A DNA stretch of 39,769 nucleotides. Origin: Polyangiaceae bacterium (GTDB lineage Bacteria > Myxococcota_A > Polyangia > Polyangiales > Polyangiaceae). The stretch is from positions 1 through 39,769 of the forward strand of contig JAICQQ010000057.1 in assembly GCA_025937785.1 (NCBI GenBank). The letters are read 5' to 3'. The notes beneath the pieces are model-generated. The model was not told the origin of the DNA, made no database searches, and was given only the letters and a program-made list of their open reading frames with translations. The first letter of the stretch is position 1. Each line of letters starts with the position of its first letter. The translations under genes were made by a program, and so were the position numbers. This document shows, one piece after another, positions 7,690 through 16,192 of this stretch.

Positions 7690-8337
7690 TCAACCCGGAA
7701 ACATCGACATGTACGGTTCGGCTTCGCGCAGCACGCGTGCGAAGCTCGGTCGCGCGGCGAGACGATCGCAGTAGGCGCGGATGCGGGGAAACGCGGCGGT
7801 CAGCGGTTGTACCTTATTCGCGTAGAACAGCGCCGGGGCGGCTGAGCAGTCGACCAACGTGAAGTCGTCGCCGGCGGCCCAGCCTGTGTCTTCGAGGAAA
7901 CCTTCGGCGATCGCATACGCAGTGTCGAGCCGAGCTCGTGCATTCGCCACGCCACGCGGGTCACGCTCGGCCTCGGGCCGTATCCGGTCTTCGACGATCT
8001 TGCTCATGGGCTCCATCACATACAGATCGAAGAACCGGTCGCCGGCTCGCACTCGGAGCGAAAGATCTCGGTCACTGGGTACCAGTCGCGCGGCGCTGGG
8101 GATGTCTCGTGCCAGGTACTCGATGAGAATGCTCGATTCCGGAATGTGGCGGGCGAGCGTGGTATCCACGAGGACGGGAAACTTGCCGAGCGGGGTCAGC
8201 TTCAGGAACGCGGCGCGCTGGTTTGGGTCTTGCAGATCGACGAGTCGCTTCTCGAAGGGCACGTCGGCTTCGTACAAGGCGATCAGCGCCTTCCAGCAGT
8301 AGGATGACAAGGGATGGTAATAGAGTTCGAGTGACAT
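7690..8337 (-). CDS. Glutathione S-transferase family protein
   Basis: A cytosolic 215-residue thiol transferase. The N-terminal thioredoxin-fold half (about 1-80) has SSYCWKALIAL near the active site, cis-Pro in GKFPVLVD, and the glutathione-binding ESSILIEYL at about 66-74. The C-terminal all-helical half includes GDDFTLVDCSAAP, the conserved N-capping/hydrophobic staple region. Length is typical. The start at 8337 gives MSLELYYHPLS, the usual short lead into the first strand; twelve more codons upstream are open but unlikely. It lies 85 bp downstream of the ECF sigma factor on the same strand, so it may be cotranscribed with it. The substrate is unknown. Confidence 0.9.
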   Translation of the reverse strand: MSLELYYHPLSSYCWKALIALYEADVPFEKRLVDLQDPNQRAAFLKLTPLGKFPVLVDTTLARHIPESSILIEYLARDIPSAARLVPSDRDLSLRVRAGDRFFDLYVMEPMSKIVEDRIRPEAERDPRGVANARARLDTAYAIAEGFLEDTGWAAGDDFTLVDCSAAPALFYANKVQPLTAAFPRIRAYCDRLAARPSFARVLREAEPYMSMFPG

Positions 8338-8422
8338 TTGGCTTCCTGCTTCGGATTGGTTCGACGAACGCACGTCACCCGATCGCGGGCGGCACGCGCG
8401 TGAATCGTTCTGGGTTCGTTGG

Positions 8423-9430
8423 CTAGTTCGACGGCGAGCGCTGGGGCAACCACCAACGGTAGCCGTTGCTGCGGAAGGGCAAGCCCAGCTCGCGGCACAC
8501 GTCTTCGATGAAATCCGGCGTAAAGAAGTAGTTGCGCAGGCGGCTGATGCGGCCGTCGCTGACTTCGAGCCGCGTGACGGCGCGCACTGCCTCGCCGTCG
8601 TCGTGTGAGTACCACGAGACTAGCAGCGGCTCGCCGCGGCAGCTCACGAGCTCCAGACGAGGCGGGATCGGCTGGACTCCCGCGACGAAGTGAGCCTCCA
8701 TGCCCCCCAACTCGGCGGCGCGCGCCATGCGCTTCACCCCAAAGATCAGGGCTCGCAGCACCTTGCCGTCCTTGGGAGCTTCGATCGTCGCGCTCACCAC
8801 CTCGATGGCAGCGTGATCCAAGAGCAGCGCCGTCATACCCGCGACGTCCTGCGCATTGAACGCCGCACAGAACGCCGTCACCACCTCCGGTACGGCGCGC
8901 CGAGTCGTGTCTGGCTCTGGCGCCTCGAGCTTGTCGCGCCCACGATGCAGCGCCGCCTTCACCGCTCCCACCGTGGTCGAGAGGGCTTCGGCGACCTCTT
9001 CCAGGCTGAACTCGAAGACGTCCTTCAGCACGACAGCCGCGCGCTCTTGTGGGGCGAGCCGGGCGACCAGCGTGCTCGCCGCCTCGCGCGTGGCTTGCGG
9101 GTCGGGGGTCGTGGCGCTGGGTTCGGGCGTGCGCTCGTCCGTGAGCGCGCTACGCTCGCGGCGGACGCTATCGATCCACAGGTTCGAGGCCACGCGGAAC
9201 AACCAGGCACGCGGGTTCGGGGGCCCGTGCTCCATGCGACTCAAAGTGGTGAACGCGCGAGCGAGCGCGTCCTGCGCCAGATCCTCGGCGTCCCAGGGAC
9301 TGCGGGTCAGGTAGCGGCAGTAGCGATAGAGCTCGGGCCGCAGCGGCTCGTACACCGAGAGAAAGCCGTGCCAGGAGCGGCGGGCGTTCACCGAGAGGGC
9401 GTCGAGGGGGTCAGAAGCTTCAGAAGACAT
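8423..9430 (-). CDS. ECF sigma factor with C-terminal NTF2/SnoaL-like domain
   Basis: A 335-residue RNA polymerase sigma factor of the extracytoplasmic-function class. Region 2 (about 22-92) contains DAEDLAQDALARAF and PRAWLFRVASNLWIDSVRR. Region 4 (about 118-170) contains LAPQERAAVVLKDVFEFSLEEVAEAL and a helix-turn-helix ending in GRDKL. A long tail (about 180-325) begins VVTAFCAAFNAQD and ends RNYFFTPDFIEDVC, an NTF2/SnoaL-like fold. Such tails in the ECF41/ECF56-type groups control sigma activity without a membrane anti-sigma factor, and none is present here. The group is not certain. Likely targets are the adjacent glutathione transferase and possibly its own gene. Confidence 0.9.
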   Translation of the reverse strand: MSSEASDPLDALSVNARRSWHGFLSVYEPLRPELYRYCRYLTRSPWDAEDLAQDALARAFTTLSRMEHGPPNPRAWLFRVASNLWIDSVRRERSALTDERTPEPSATTPDPQATREAASTLVARLAPQERAAVVLKDVFEFSLEEVAEALSTTVGAVKAALHRGRDKLEAPEPDTTRRAVPEVVTAFCAAFNAQDVAGMTALLLDHAAIEVVSATIEAPKDGKVLRALIFGVKRMARAAELGGMEAHFVAGVQPIPPRLELVSCRGEPLLVSWYSHDDGEAVRAVTRLEVSDGRISRLRNYFFTPDFIEDVCRELGLPFRSNGYRWWLPQRSPSN

Positions 9431-9708
9431 GGCAGAACAACGTGTGAGCCGAACCCCAGGATACGTCGCCGCGAGATTTTTTTGGAAACCCGAACTGTTT
9501 CAACCAGTAGAACGTGCAAACCAGGGATGAATGGCGGGCCCCCGCGTGGATTCGGGGCTGCCCGGCCGCGCTGTTGCTCGAGTGCGCGAGCCGTACTTGA
9601 CGCAATGCCTCGACTGACCGCGTCGACACCTGAAAGCGCGCCTGACATGTTACTCCCTGCCTGCAGGGGAGCGGCGCTAGAGATGAGTCTCCAACCCAGG
9701 AGCTCATC
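9431..9708. other. Divergent intergenic region between ECF sigma gene and SRPBCC gene
   Basis: A 278-bp divergent region with no credible gene. It contains a short inverted repeat GAAAC-7nt-GTTTC beside a run of eight T (about 9475-9500). A clear ribosome site (CCCAGGAGCTC) precedes the ATG at 9709. I looked for the TGTCACA/CGTC elements of ECF41 promoters and did not find them, so promoters cannot be placed. Confidence 0.4.
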
Positions 9709-10167
9709 ATGGCAGACATCATTCATAAGATCGGAATCAAGGCCCCGCTTTCGGAGGTCTACGCGGCATTGTCGACAGTCGAGGGCGTTGCCAACTGGTG
9801 GACGAAGGACACCACGGGCGACTCGACCACGGGTGGAACCGTGCAGGTCCTGTTCCGCAACCACGCCGGCACGGAACGCGGCAAGATGCAGTTCGAAGTC
9901 GCCAAGCTGAACCCGGAAGGTCAGGTTCATTGGCGCTTCAAGTCGGGACCCGACGAGTGGCTCGGGACCGACGTGACCTTCTGCCTGTGTCAGGAGGGCG
10001 AATACACCCTGCTCCTGTTCGGTCACCGAAACTGGCGCGAGCCCGTCGACTTCATGGCCCATTGCAGCATGAAATGGGCGACGTTCCTGTTGAGTCTCAA
10101 GGAGCTGGTCGAAACCGGCACAGGCAAGCCGGCGCCGGACGACCTGAAGATCGACAACTGGAACTAG
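9709..10167 (+). CDS. SRPBCC (START/Bet v1-like) domain protein
   Basis: A 152-residue small-ligand-binding or stress protein of the AHSA1-like branch of SRPBCC. It starts IIHKIGIKAPLSEVYAALSTVEGVANWWT, the typical first strand, helix and tryptophan pair. It continues through the beta sheet to the long C-terminal helix MKWATFLLSLKELVETG (about 121-137). Length is standard for a single domain. A good ribosome site, AGGAG, lies eight bases before the ATG. A strong hairpin follows the stop, so the gene is probably monocistronic. It is divergent from the ECF sigma gene, a context common for this family, but the ligand is unknown. Confidence 0.88.
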   Translation: MADIIHKIGIKAPLSEVYAALSTVEGVANWWTKDTTGDSTTGGTVQVLFRNHAGTERGKMQFEVAKLNPEGQVHWRFKSGPDEWLGTDVTFCLCQEGEYTLLLFGHRNWREPVDFMAHCSMKWATFLLSLKELVETGTGKPAPDDLKIDNWN

Positions 10168-10185
10168 CGAGAGACGCGGGCAACA

Positions 10186-10212
10186 TTGGGGGGAGCAGCA
10201 CCGCTCCCCCAA
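10186..10212 (+). terminator. Stem-loop downstream of the SRPBCC gene
   Basis: GGGGGAGC (10189-10196) pairs perfectly with GCTCCCCC (10203-10210) around the loop AGCACC, and a TT/AA pair extends the stem past one bulged G. It begins 22 nt after the stop codon. No T-run follows, so it could be a terminator without a U-tract or an mRNA 3' end stabiliser. Confidence 0.55.
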
Positions 10213-10267
10213 GCGTGGCCTGCCGCCGCCGGCTCTGGCATCATGCTGCGTGTGGGTTACGATCCCT

Positions 10268-10402
10268 CTCAAGAGCTCGAGCGGTTCTCGGATCGACCGG
10301 ACCTATCCCTGGCTCGAGGCGGCGGAGGCGCATCGCTACGTCGAGCAGGGCCACAAGCGCGGCAACGTCGTGCTCGTCATGGATCCGGCAGGTGGTAGGT
10401 AA
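10268..10402 (+). pseudogene. C-terminal remnant of a zinc-type quinone oxidoreductase/alcohol dehydrogenase
   Basis: In a frame with no start codon, the sequence from about 10292 reads IDRTYPWLEAAEAHRYVEQG followed by HKRGNVVLVM and a stop at 10400-10402. This is the hallmark C-terminus of MDR-superfamily NADPH:quinone oxidoreductases, where IDR-x-YPL-EAAEAHRY is followed by KGKVVL. Only about 40 residues remain; the roughly 280 residues of coenzyme-binding and catalytic domain are gone. The upstream sequence is the SRPBCC terminator region. I read it as a deletion relic. The frame is easily missed because it lacks a start. Confidence 0.75.
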
Positions 10403-10543
10403 GCGCCAGCGCGGTAGCACAGCAAACGCTTCCGCGACCTCCGCTTGCTCGAACCGCAGCTTTCGCCGCGCTTTTTTGGTTGCCACAGGGGAACCGTAGC
10501 ACGCACGTTGCGTCCATCCTTCGCCCACGGCAGCATAGACTGG

Positions 10544-11446
10544 GTGCGACTTCTCGAGAAGTGGGCGATCGGTTCCCTGGCGACTCTCACGCTGTGCTGC
10601 GGCGCCACCACGGAAGCGGACGGCGATACCGCTGGGAACGCTGCGGCGAACACCGTCGGCGGTAACTCTAGTGGTGGCCCTGGTGGCAGCACGGCGGCCG
10701 GCCCGCCCGGGTCCGGCGAGATCCAGTCGCCCGAGCTTCCCATCGAGGGTGACGAGAACATCGTCATCCTCGGCAGCACGCTCGGTCGCAACGCTGATGG
10801 TCAGATCCGTTGGGCCTTCACCTTTCGCAACGATGCGAGCGAGCCCACCTGCCACATCTTGTTGAACGCGGCGGTGCTCGACTCGTCGGGAGCGATGCTC
10901 GCCGGCGCCAGCGTGTTCAGCGCCGAGTTCGCTGCGGGCGCCCCGGCGTTCACGGGGGTCGCAATGGGGAGCCTCTATAGCGGGCACAGCGCCGACGGAG
11001 TGACGTTTCTCGACAGCTGTGTTCCACCCGGCGGCCGTGGCCTCGGGTTCGCCGAAGTTTTCACCCTAAGCGGGCTTCAATCAGAACAAGTCGACGCGAT
11101 CCTCGCCTCCGCCGCGACGCTCCGCCACGATCTGACCCCCACCCCCTCCAACCTTGGTGAGCTGCAACCCGCACCGGATCTGCCCCGCCTGAAGGACCTC
11201 GAGCTCGTCGATACCCCCGACGGCAAGCTAGTCCGCGGCGTGGCACTCAGCAGCGCCGACCTCGCCGCCTGGTACGCATGGGTCGCCTTGTACGATGCCG
11301 ACGGGATGATCGTCGATGTCGTGCGGGGCCCCGCGAAATCGATCGAGACGCTGAAGGACACGCCCATAGAGTTCTCGTTCGCGCCGACGCTGGCCGCGCC
11401 GACCCGGTTCGAGGTCTTCTTCGAGGAGTCGCGCCTGCGGCACTGA
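10544..11446 (+). CDS. Putative lipoprotein of unknown function
   Basis: A 300-residue exported protein. The GTG at 10544 gives a positively charged start and a hydrophobic core ending in LTLCC (C18 or C19), a somewhat atypical lipobox. A Gly/Ser/Asn linker (about 28-60) follows. The mature part, beginning near ENIVILGSTLGRNADGQIRW, looks beta-rich, with two similar halves (WAFTFRNDASEP and WYAWVALYDADGM) that resemble FxLyS/Ig-like folds. The longer open frame upstream (from 10445) is dropped because it lacks a signal peptide. No enzymatic motif is seen. It stands alone between the oxidoreductase relic and a convergent cupin gene, 15 bp away. Confidence 0.72.
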   Translation: MRLLEKWAIGSLATLTLCCGATTEADGDTAGNAAANTVGGNSSGGPGGSTAAGPPGSGEIQSPELPIEGDENIVILGSTLGRNADGQIRWAFTFRNDASEPTCHILLNAAVLDSSGAMLAGASVFSAEFAAGAPAFTGVAMGSLYSGHSADGVTFLDSCVPPGGRGLGFAEVFTLSGLQSEQVDAILASAATLRHDLTPTPSNLGELQPAPDLPRLKDLELVDTPDGKLVRGVALSSADLAAWYAWVALYDADGMIVDVVRGPAKSIETLKDTPIEFSFAPTLAAPTRFEVFFEESRLRH

Positions 11447-11461
11447 AGCGGTGGTCGCTTG

Positions 11462-11902
11462 TCAGTGACCAGTAGGCGCATTCGCCGTGCGGGAGTCGGC
11501 GGCGCTCCGCGCGCGGAACCACTCGGCGATGCCTTGCATGTGCGGCTCGAAGTCACCGGGTACCGACAGGTTGAGCGCCCCCGCTCGCTCTCCGGTGCGG
11601 TTCTCGAAGTCGTGCGGCGTGCCTCCAGGCGCGATCACCAGTGAGCCCTTGGGCGCATCGATCCAGGCGCCGCCCACGTAGAAGCTCATGGTCCCCTCGA
11701 TCACGAAGAAGACGTCGTCTTCGTCGTGCTGATGCTGGCCAGGGCCCCGCGTGTAGGGGTCGAGCCACCATTCGGAAATCGAGTACTGCCCGCGCGTCTC
11801 GTCGCCGTCAGCCTTGAACACGGCCTGCAGCGGGCCCATCGCATACTCGCGACCTGCCCCCGGAAGCACCACCACGGGCGCACGGCCCTTCTCGCCAGCC
11901 AT
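11462..11902 (-). CDS. Cupin domain protein
   Basis: A 146-residue single-domain cupin. Motif 1 is GQHQHDEDDVFFVIEGTMSF (about 60-79), with the two His and the Glu that bind metal. Motif 2 is PKGSLVIAPGGTPHDFEN (about 87-104), with the final His ligand. A small beta-barrel with a complete 3-His/1-Glu metal set could be an isomerase, dioxygenase or sensor; the sequence does not decide. The start at 11902 (MAGEKGRAP) is preferred over one 12 codons upstream, which would run into the 61-bp divergent gap shared with the YdeI-like gene. Confidence 0.88.
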   Translation of the reverse strand: MAGEKGRAPVVVLPGAGREYAMGPLQAVFKADGDETRGQYSISEWWLDPYTRGPGQHQHDEDDVFFVIEGTMSFYVGGAWIDAPKGSLVIAPGGTPHDFENRTGERAGALNLSVPGDFEPHMQGIAEWFRARSAADSRTANAPTGH

Positions 11903-11963
11903 GGAGTGATGGTAGCGGCTCGGTGACGTGACCGCCACCCGTGCCGGGGGCTAAGCTCCCGAC

Positions 11964-12635
11964 ATGCCCCCCATCGTCCCCGACCCGACGAAGATCAAGA
12001 GCTTCCCCAGCGAGGCAGCCTTCTACAAATGGCTCGGTGCCAACCATGCGAAGCAAACGGAGCTGTGGCTCAGGATCTACAAGAAGGGCTCTGGGGTGCC
12101 GACCGTGACGAACGCACAAGCGATCGACGTGGCCCTGTGCTGGGGGTGGATCGACGGCGTCCGCAAGGGCCTCGATGAGCAGTCGTTCCTGCAACGCTTC
12201 TCGCCGCGCAAACCCAAGAGCATCTGGAGCCAGATCAACCGTGACAACGTCGCACGTCTCTGCGCCGACGGACGCATGACACCTCACGGCCAGCGCCACG
12301 TCGACGCCGCCAAGGCGGACGGTCGCTGGGACGCCGCCTACGCGCCCATCCGCAGCCTCAGCCACGACACCATCCCGGACGATCTGAAGCGCGCGATCGA
12401 AGCCAACGCCAAGGCCCGCGCGAAGTTCCGCACGCTCAATCGTCAGAACCTGTTCGCCATCGTCTTCCGCACCAACAACATGAAGACGCCCGCCGGACGC
12501 GCCCGCAAGATCGCCGAGCTCGTGGCCATGCTCGCCCGCGGCGAAACCATCAGCCCTCAAAGCAGCCCAGGAGCCGCCAGCGCCCGCGCGCCGAAGCAGC
12601 CGCCGAAGGCGAAGCCCAGGTCCAAGAAGGCCTGA
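11964..12635 (+). CDS. YdeI/OmpD-associated family protein
   Basis: A 223-residue cytoplasmic protein. Its first 190 residues match the YdeI/OmpD-associated family: SEAAFYKWLGANHAKQTELW, then VTNAQAIDVALCWGWIDGVRKG (about 49-70), RFSPRKPKSIWSQINRDNV and a helical end NRQNLFAIVFRTNN. Family members have been linked to antimicrobial-peptide or bacteriocin tolerance in enterobacteria, but the biochemical role is not known. The last 30 residues are a Lys/Pro/Ala-rich basic tail, common in high-GC homologues. It is divergent from the cupin gene and converges on the ABC exporter operon (15 bp between stops). Confidence 0.88.
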   Translation: MPPIVPDPTKIKSFPSEAAFYKWLGANHAKQTELWLRIYKKGSGVPTVTNAQAIDVALCWGWIDGVRKGLDEQSFLQRFSPRKPKSIWSQINRDNVARLCADGRMTPHGQRHVDAAKADGRWDAAYAPIRSLSHDTIPDDLKRAIEANAKARAKFRTLNRQNLFAIVFRTNNMKTPAGRARKIAELVAMLARGETISPQSSPGAASARAPKQPPKAKPRSKKA

Positions 12636-12649
12636 AACAGCGCGCCTTG

Positions 12650-13537
12650 CTACCGCGCGATGGTCACCTCGACGCGCTGACCCAGCTTGAAGGGGAGCTT
12701 TTCGGTGGGAGCGAGTTTCACGAGCAGCACGCGCGTGTCGACGGGGCTGGAAGGGTCGAGCGGCTTCAGCTGGCGGGGCACGACAGTGTCGGGGATTTCG
12801 TGCACCTTGGCTTGCCAGGTGCGCGCACCATAGCCTTCGGCTTTGATGGTTGCGCGCGCGCCGAGCCGCACGTGTGCGGTGTCGAACTCGCCGACCTCGG
12901 CTTCGATGCGTAGCTCGTCGAGGTCGGCGACGGTGAGCAAGGGCTCGCCGGCATCGACCATTTCGCCCGCGTCCGCCCGGCGCGAGGTGACGACCCCGGA
13001 GCGCGGCGCTACGATGCGCGCCTTCTCGATGTGCCTCTGGATGCGCGCGGCCGCCGCGCCGAGCGAAGCCTTGCGGCGTTCGGCGTTCTGCACGGCTTGC
13101 GTAGCTCGAGCGTGCTCGGCTTCGGCGACCACCTGTCCGCCGAACAAGAGTTGGCTGCGGCGCTGCTCCTTCTTCAGGTACTCGAGCTCGCTGTCGACCT
13201 CGCGCACCCGCGCCCAAGCCTCGGAGAGTGCGGCCTTGTCCTCGATGACGTCGAGCTCGGCGAGCACCATGCCTGCGGTCACACGGTCGCGCTCCTGGAC
13301 GTGCATTGCAGCAATTTTCCCTGGAAACTCGGCAGCGATGGTGACCTCACCGCCTGGGTGCGTCGCCACGCGACCTTCAGCCATGATCGGCCCCGGACGG
13401 GGCGGGGGCTTCGCCGAAGCGACCGCGATCACGTTGCCTTGCCGAAACAGGTGCCACTCGTAGCCGGCGACGCCAAGGAGCGCGCCAACGAGCAGCAGAT
13501 AGATGAAGCGCTGCTTGAGCTTTTCTACGATTTGCAT
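12650..13537 (-). CDS. HlyD/DevB-type periplasmic adaptor of an ABC exporter
   Basis: A 295-residue membrane-fusion protein. An N-terminal anchor helix (about 12-28) precedes the first lipoyl half around EFPGKIAAMHVQERDRVTAGMVLAELD, then a short coiled-coil hairpin (about 97-160, with EYLKKEQRRSQLL). The second lipoyl half follows, with APRSGVVTSRRADAGEMVDAGEPLLTVADL, and a beta-barrel ending HEIPDTVV to QRVEVTIAR. It is last in a four-gene operon, 18 bp behind the ATPase. With the FtsX-like permease and the LolD/MacB-like ATPase it forms a DevBCA-like exporter that would work with an outer-membrane channel; none is encoded here. The substrate is unknown. Confidence 0.92.
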   Translation of the reverse strand: MQIVEKLKQRFIYLLLVGALLGVAGYEWHLFRQGNVIAVASAKPPPRPGPIMAEGRVATHPGGEVTIAAEFPGKIAAMHVQERDRVTAGMVLAELDVIEDKAALSEAWARVREVDSELEYLKKEQRRSQLLFGGQVVAEAEHARATQAVQNAERRKASLGAAAARIQRHIEKARIVAPRSGVVTSRRADAGEMVDAGEPLLTVADLDELRIEAEVGEFDTAHVRLGARATIKAEGYGARTWQAKVHEIPDTVVPRQLKPLDPSSPVDTRVLLVKLAPTEKLPFKLGQRVEVTIAR

Positions 13538-13555
13538 GGCTTGTTCCTTTCCGGG

Positions 13556-14227
13556 TCAGGCCGCGATTCGCCCACCTTCGATGTGCACGGTGCGGTCCAC
13601 CACGCGGCGCACCTTCGGATCGTGAGTCACGATCAAGAGCGCGCGCCGATCGCGGTGCGCGAGCTCGACGAAGAGCTCCAGGATGGTTTCAGCGACGTTG
13701 ATGTCGAGGTTGGCGGTGGGCTCGTCTGCGAGCAGCACGGACGGATCCGCCGCAAGCGCCCTTGCGATCGCCACGCGCTGCTTCTGTCCGCCCGACAGAT
13801 CACGAGGCAGAAACTTGGCGCGCTCTACCAGGCCGACGCGTTCGATCAGGGCGAGGGCTTGCTCGCGTGCCGCTTTGCCGCTCACGCCTTTCAGGTTCAG
13901 CGCATACTCGACGTTCTCGAGGGCGCTCAGCGCGGGAAATAGATTGAACTGCTGAAACACGAAGCCGATGTGTCGCTTGCGGATGCTTTGGAGCTGGGCC
14001 GGGCGCTTCGCTTCGATGGTTTCACCGGCGATGCTGACGCGGCCGCTGCTCGGGGTGAGCAAGCAACCCAGAATCGACAGGAACGTCGTCTTTCCCGAGC
14101 CGGACGGGCCTTCGAGCGACACGATCTCACCCGAAGCGATCGACAGGCTCGCGCCCTTGAGCACGGGCACGTCTTCGCGCCCCTCGCGAAACACCTTCGT
14201 CACGTCTTCTGCAATCACGCTGAACAT
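13556..14227 (-). CDS. ABC transporter ATP-binding protein (LolD/MacB/DevA type)
   Basis: A 223-residue ATPase subunit. Walker A is GPSGSGKTT (about 40-48), the Q-loop is FQQFNLFPALSALENV (about 90-105), the signature is LSGGQKQRVAIARAL (about 143-157), and Walker B is VLLADEPTANLD (about 164-175). The H-loop His is in VTHDPKV (about 199). The EPTANLD motif and the LFPALSALENV stretch are typical of the MacB/LolD/DevA group that pairs with FtsX-like permeases. ATG at 14227 with GAGG just upstream; 9 bp from the permease stop, so cotranscribed. All catalytic residues are intact. Confidence 0.95.
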   Translation of the reverse strand: MFSVIAEDVTKVFREGREDVPVLKGASLSIASGEIVSLEGPSGSGKTTFLSILGCLLTPSSGRVSIAGETIEAKRPAQLQSIRKRHIGFVFQQFNLFPALSALENVEYALNLKGVSGKAAREQALALIERVGLVERAKFLPRDLSGGQKQRVAIARALAADPSVLLADEPTANLDINVAETILELFVELAHRDRRALLIVTHDPKVRRVVDRTVHIEGGRIAA

Positions 14228-14236
14228 GTGTGAACC

Positions 14237-15364
14237 TCACGAGCGGAACACCAGCGCCGGATCGATGCCGGCGACCTTGCGAAATGCGATGAGCGACGAG
14301 CACAGGCACAAGGTGAGCGTGCCGGCCGCGACCATGGCGGTGAAGCCGGGTTCGATGATCAACTTGAGATCGGCGCGGGCCACCACCGGCTTCAACGCTT
14401 GCGCCGGCAGGTAGCCGAGCACGAAGCCGAAACCGGCAGCGATCGACGCCTGCTTGGCGAGCATGCGATAGATGTCGAGATTCGAGCCGCCGATCGCCTT
14501 CACCGTACCGAACTCTTTGATGTGCTCCATGGTCGAGGCGTACAGCGTCTGAGCGACCACCACCACCCCCACCAAGCACCCGAGAAACACCGTCAGGAAC
14601 GCGTTGAAGCCGATGCCGGTATTCTCGATCCAGTAGTTGCGCGAGCGCTCCGCCCACTCGGCGCTGGTGTAGACGTCGTTGTACGGCAAGCGTTTGGCGA
14701 TCTCCCGACGCACCTGCTCGCGATCGGCGCCCCGGGACAGCTTGACGACGATGTACGAGGTCTTGCCCGAGAGCAGATCTGGCTGGATTTCCTGCGCTTT
14801 CTCATAGGCCATGAACGACAGCGGCGTGGTCGTGAAGCTCTTGGCTTCGGTGGTCACGCCCACGATGCGCAGGCGCCGCCCGTTCACCTCGCGGTAGTCG
14901 CCGATCTGGAACTTGCCGAAGCGTTTCTCCGCGGATTCGTCGAACATCACGAAGTTACCGCGCCTGAGGTCGCCGAGGTTTGCTCCTCGGACCCGCCAGG
15001 GAACACCCCACGGTTCGAAGTCCTTCATCGCGTACACGACCGTCGTTTCTTCGGCGCCGGTGGGCAGCGCGACCTGCATGAAGGACAAGATCAAATTGTC
15101 GGCGCGTTCGATACCGGGAATCGAGCGCACGCGGTACACGTTCGATTCGGGAAACTGGTGCACGAAGTCGAGGTTCGGCGAGTTCTTGCTCGTGACCCAC
15201 AGGTCCGCGTCGAGCTTACGGATCGTGATCGTGGAATTGTCGAGCAAGCCCACGAACAAGCCGATCTGGACGAGCACCAGCGTCACGGCGAACGCAACAC
15301 CCAGCGTGGTGATGGCGAAGCGGAGCTTGTCGTGGAGCAGCGTCTTCAGTCCCAGATCGACCAC
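14237..15364 (-). CDS. FtsX-like ABC permease (DevC/MacB type)
   Basis: A 375-residue inner-membrane subunit with one N-terminal helix (about 18-40), a large periplasmic domain (about 45-255), then three C-terminal helices (about 257-285, 306-330 and 345-368). This topology defines FtsX/MacB permeases. The last part has FNAFLTVFLGCLVGVVVVAQTLY and the coupling segment EHIKEFGTVKAIGG. Family residues such as VDLGLKTLLHDKLRF at the start match DevC-like proteins. The start is GTG at 15364, supported by an AGGAGG ribosome site that overlaps the TetR stop region, so translation is probably coupled. It forms the channel of the exporter. Confidence 0.93.
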   Translation of the reverse strand: MVDLGLKTLLHDKLRFAITTLGVAFAVTLVLVQIGLFVGLLDNSTITIRKLDADLWVTSKNSPNLDFVHQFPESNVYRVRSIPGIERADNLILSFMQVALPTGAEETTVVYAMKDFEPWGVPWRVRGANLGDLRRGNFVMFDESAEKRFGKFQIGDYREVNGRRLRIVGVTTEAKSFTTTPLSFMAYEKAQEIQPDLLSGKTSYIVVKLSRGADREQVRREIAKRLPYNDVYTSAEWAERSRNYWIENTGIGFNAFLTVFLGCLVGVVVVAQTLYASTMEHIKEFGTVKAIGGSNLDIYRMLAKQASIAAGFGFVLGYLPAQALKPVVARADLKLIIEPGFTAMVAAGTLTLCLCSSLIAFRKVAGIDPALVFRS

Positions 15365-15373
15365 AACGTCCTC

Positions 15374-16192
15374 CTACCTTCGGGCGCGCGCCGCCCGCGA
15401 CCGCGTTGGCTTGCGTGCCGAGTCCTTCGTCGCCGGCTTGGCGCTCGAGGCGCGACGAGCCCCGCGCGGAGCCGCGGGCGACTGCCGGGTCGCCTCGCTG
15501 GTTCGGTTCGCCACGACGCCATCGAGCGTGCCGAGGGCGCGGGCCATTTTCACCAGCTGCTCTTCGGGCTTACGCATCAGGCCGCGCAGCACGAGCTCGA
15601 GCGTGGCGCGAAAGCGCTCGGCGCGCGGCCTCATGTCCAGCCAGTCGTCGGTCTGCTTCCGATTCACGTCCAGCGCGGCGGCGCCGTGCACGACAGCCCA
15701 GATTGTCTGGGCCACGAGATCTACGTCTTCGAGCTCGGGGCGCAGCGCACCGCTGTCGATCAGCACCACTACCAGCGCGCGCAAGAAGACATACGCGTTC
15801 TGCGTGGGGTCGTTGCGCTCGGCTTCCGTGGGCGGAAGGTCTGGGTGCTCTGCCAGGAACATCAACCGGTAGTGCTCCGGATAGTGCTCGGCGAACGACA
15901 GATACATGATGCCTGCGTGGCACAGCTGTTCGACGGGGTCGTGCACGTTGCTGACCTCGCGCAGCAGGCTCTGCGCGAATTCGGAGAAGTCTTGCCGACA
16001 GAGCTCGCGGAACAGCGTCTCTTTGTCGACGAAGTGGCCGTAGAGCGCAGTCGGCGAATACTCGATGCGACGAGCGATCTCGCGCATGGTCACCGCCTCG
16101 TAGCCACGTTTGGCAAAGAGCTCGCGCGCAGTGTTCAGAATCTTCACCCGCAGCTCCTGCCGTTCTCGTTCGCGCCGTTCCTGAATGCCCAT
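15374..16192 (-). CDS. TetR/AcrR-family repressor of the exporter operon
   Basis: A 272-residue regulator. The N-terminal helix-turn-helix (about 18-64) reads ILNTARELFAKRGYEAVTMREIARRIEYSPTALYGHFVDKETLF, a full TetR DNA-binding domain. A C-terminal ligand domain of the TetR_C WHG type includes HPEHYRLMF-like sequence (YPEHYRLMFLAEHP). The last 50 residues are Arg/Ala/Lys-rich and probably disordered. It is the first gene of the operon with the three transporter genes. A perfect 19-bp palindrome lies 48 bp upstream of its ATG, so self-repression with relief by an exported compound is the simple model. The inducer is unknown. Confidence 0.93.
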   Translation of the reverse strand: MGIQERRERERQELRVKILNTARELFAKRGYEAVTMREIARRIEYSPTALYGHFVDKETLFRELCRQDFSEFAQSLLREVSNVHDPVEQLCHAGIMYLSFAEHYPEHYRLMFLAEHPDLPPTEAERNDPTQNAYVFLRALVVVLIDSGALRPELEDVDLVAQTIWAVVHGAAALDVNRKQTDDWLDMRPRAERFRATLELVLRGLMRKPEEQLVKMARALGTLDGVVANRTSEATRQSPAAPRGARRASSAKPATKDSARKPTRSRAARARR

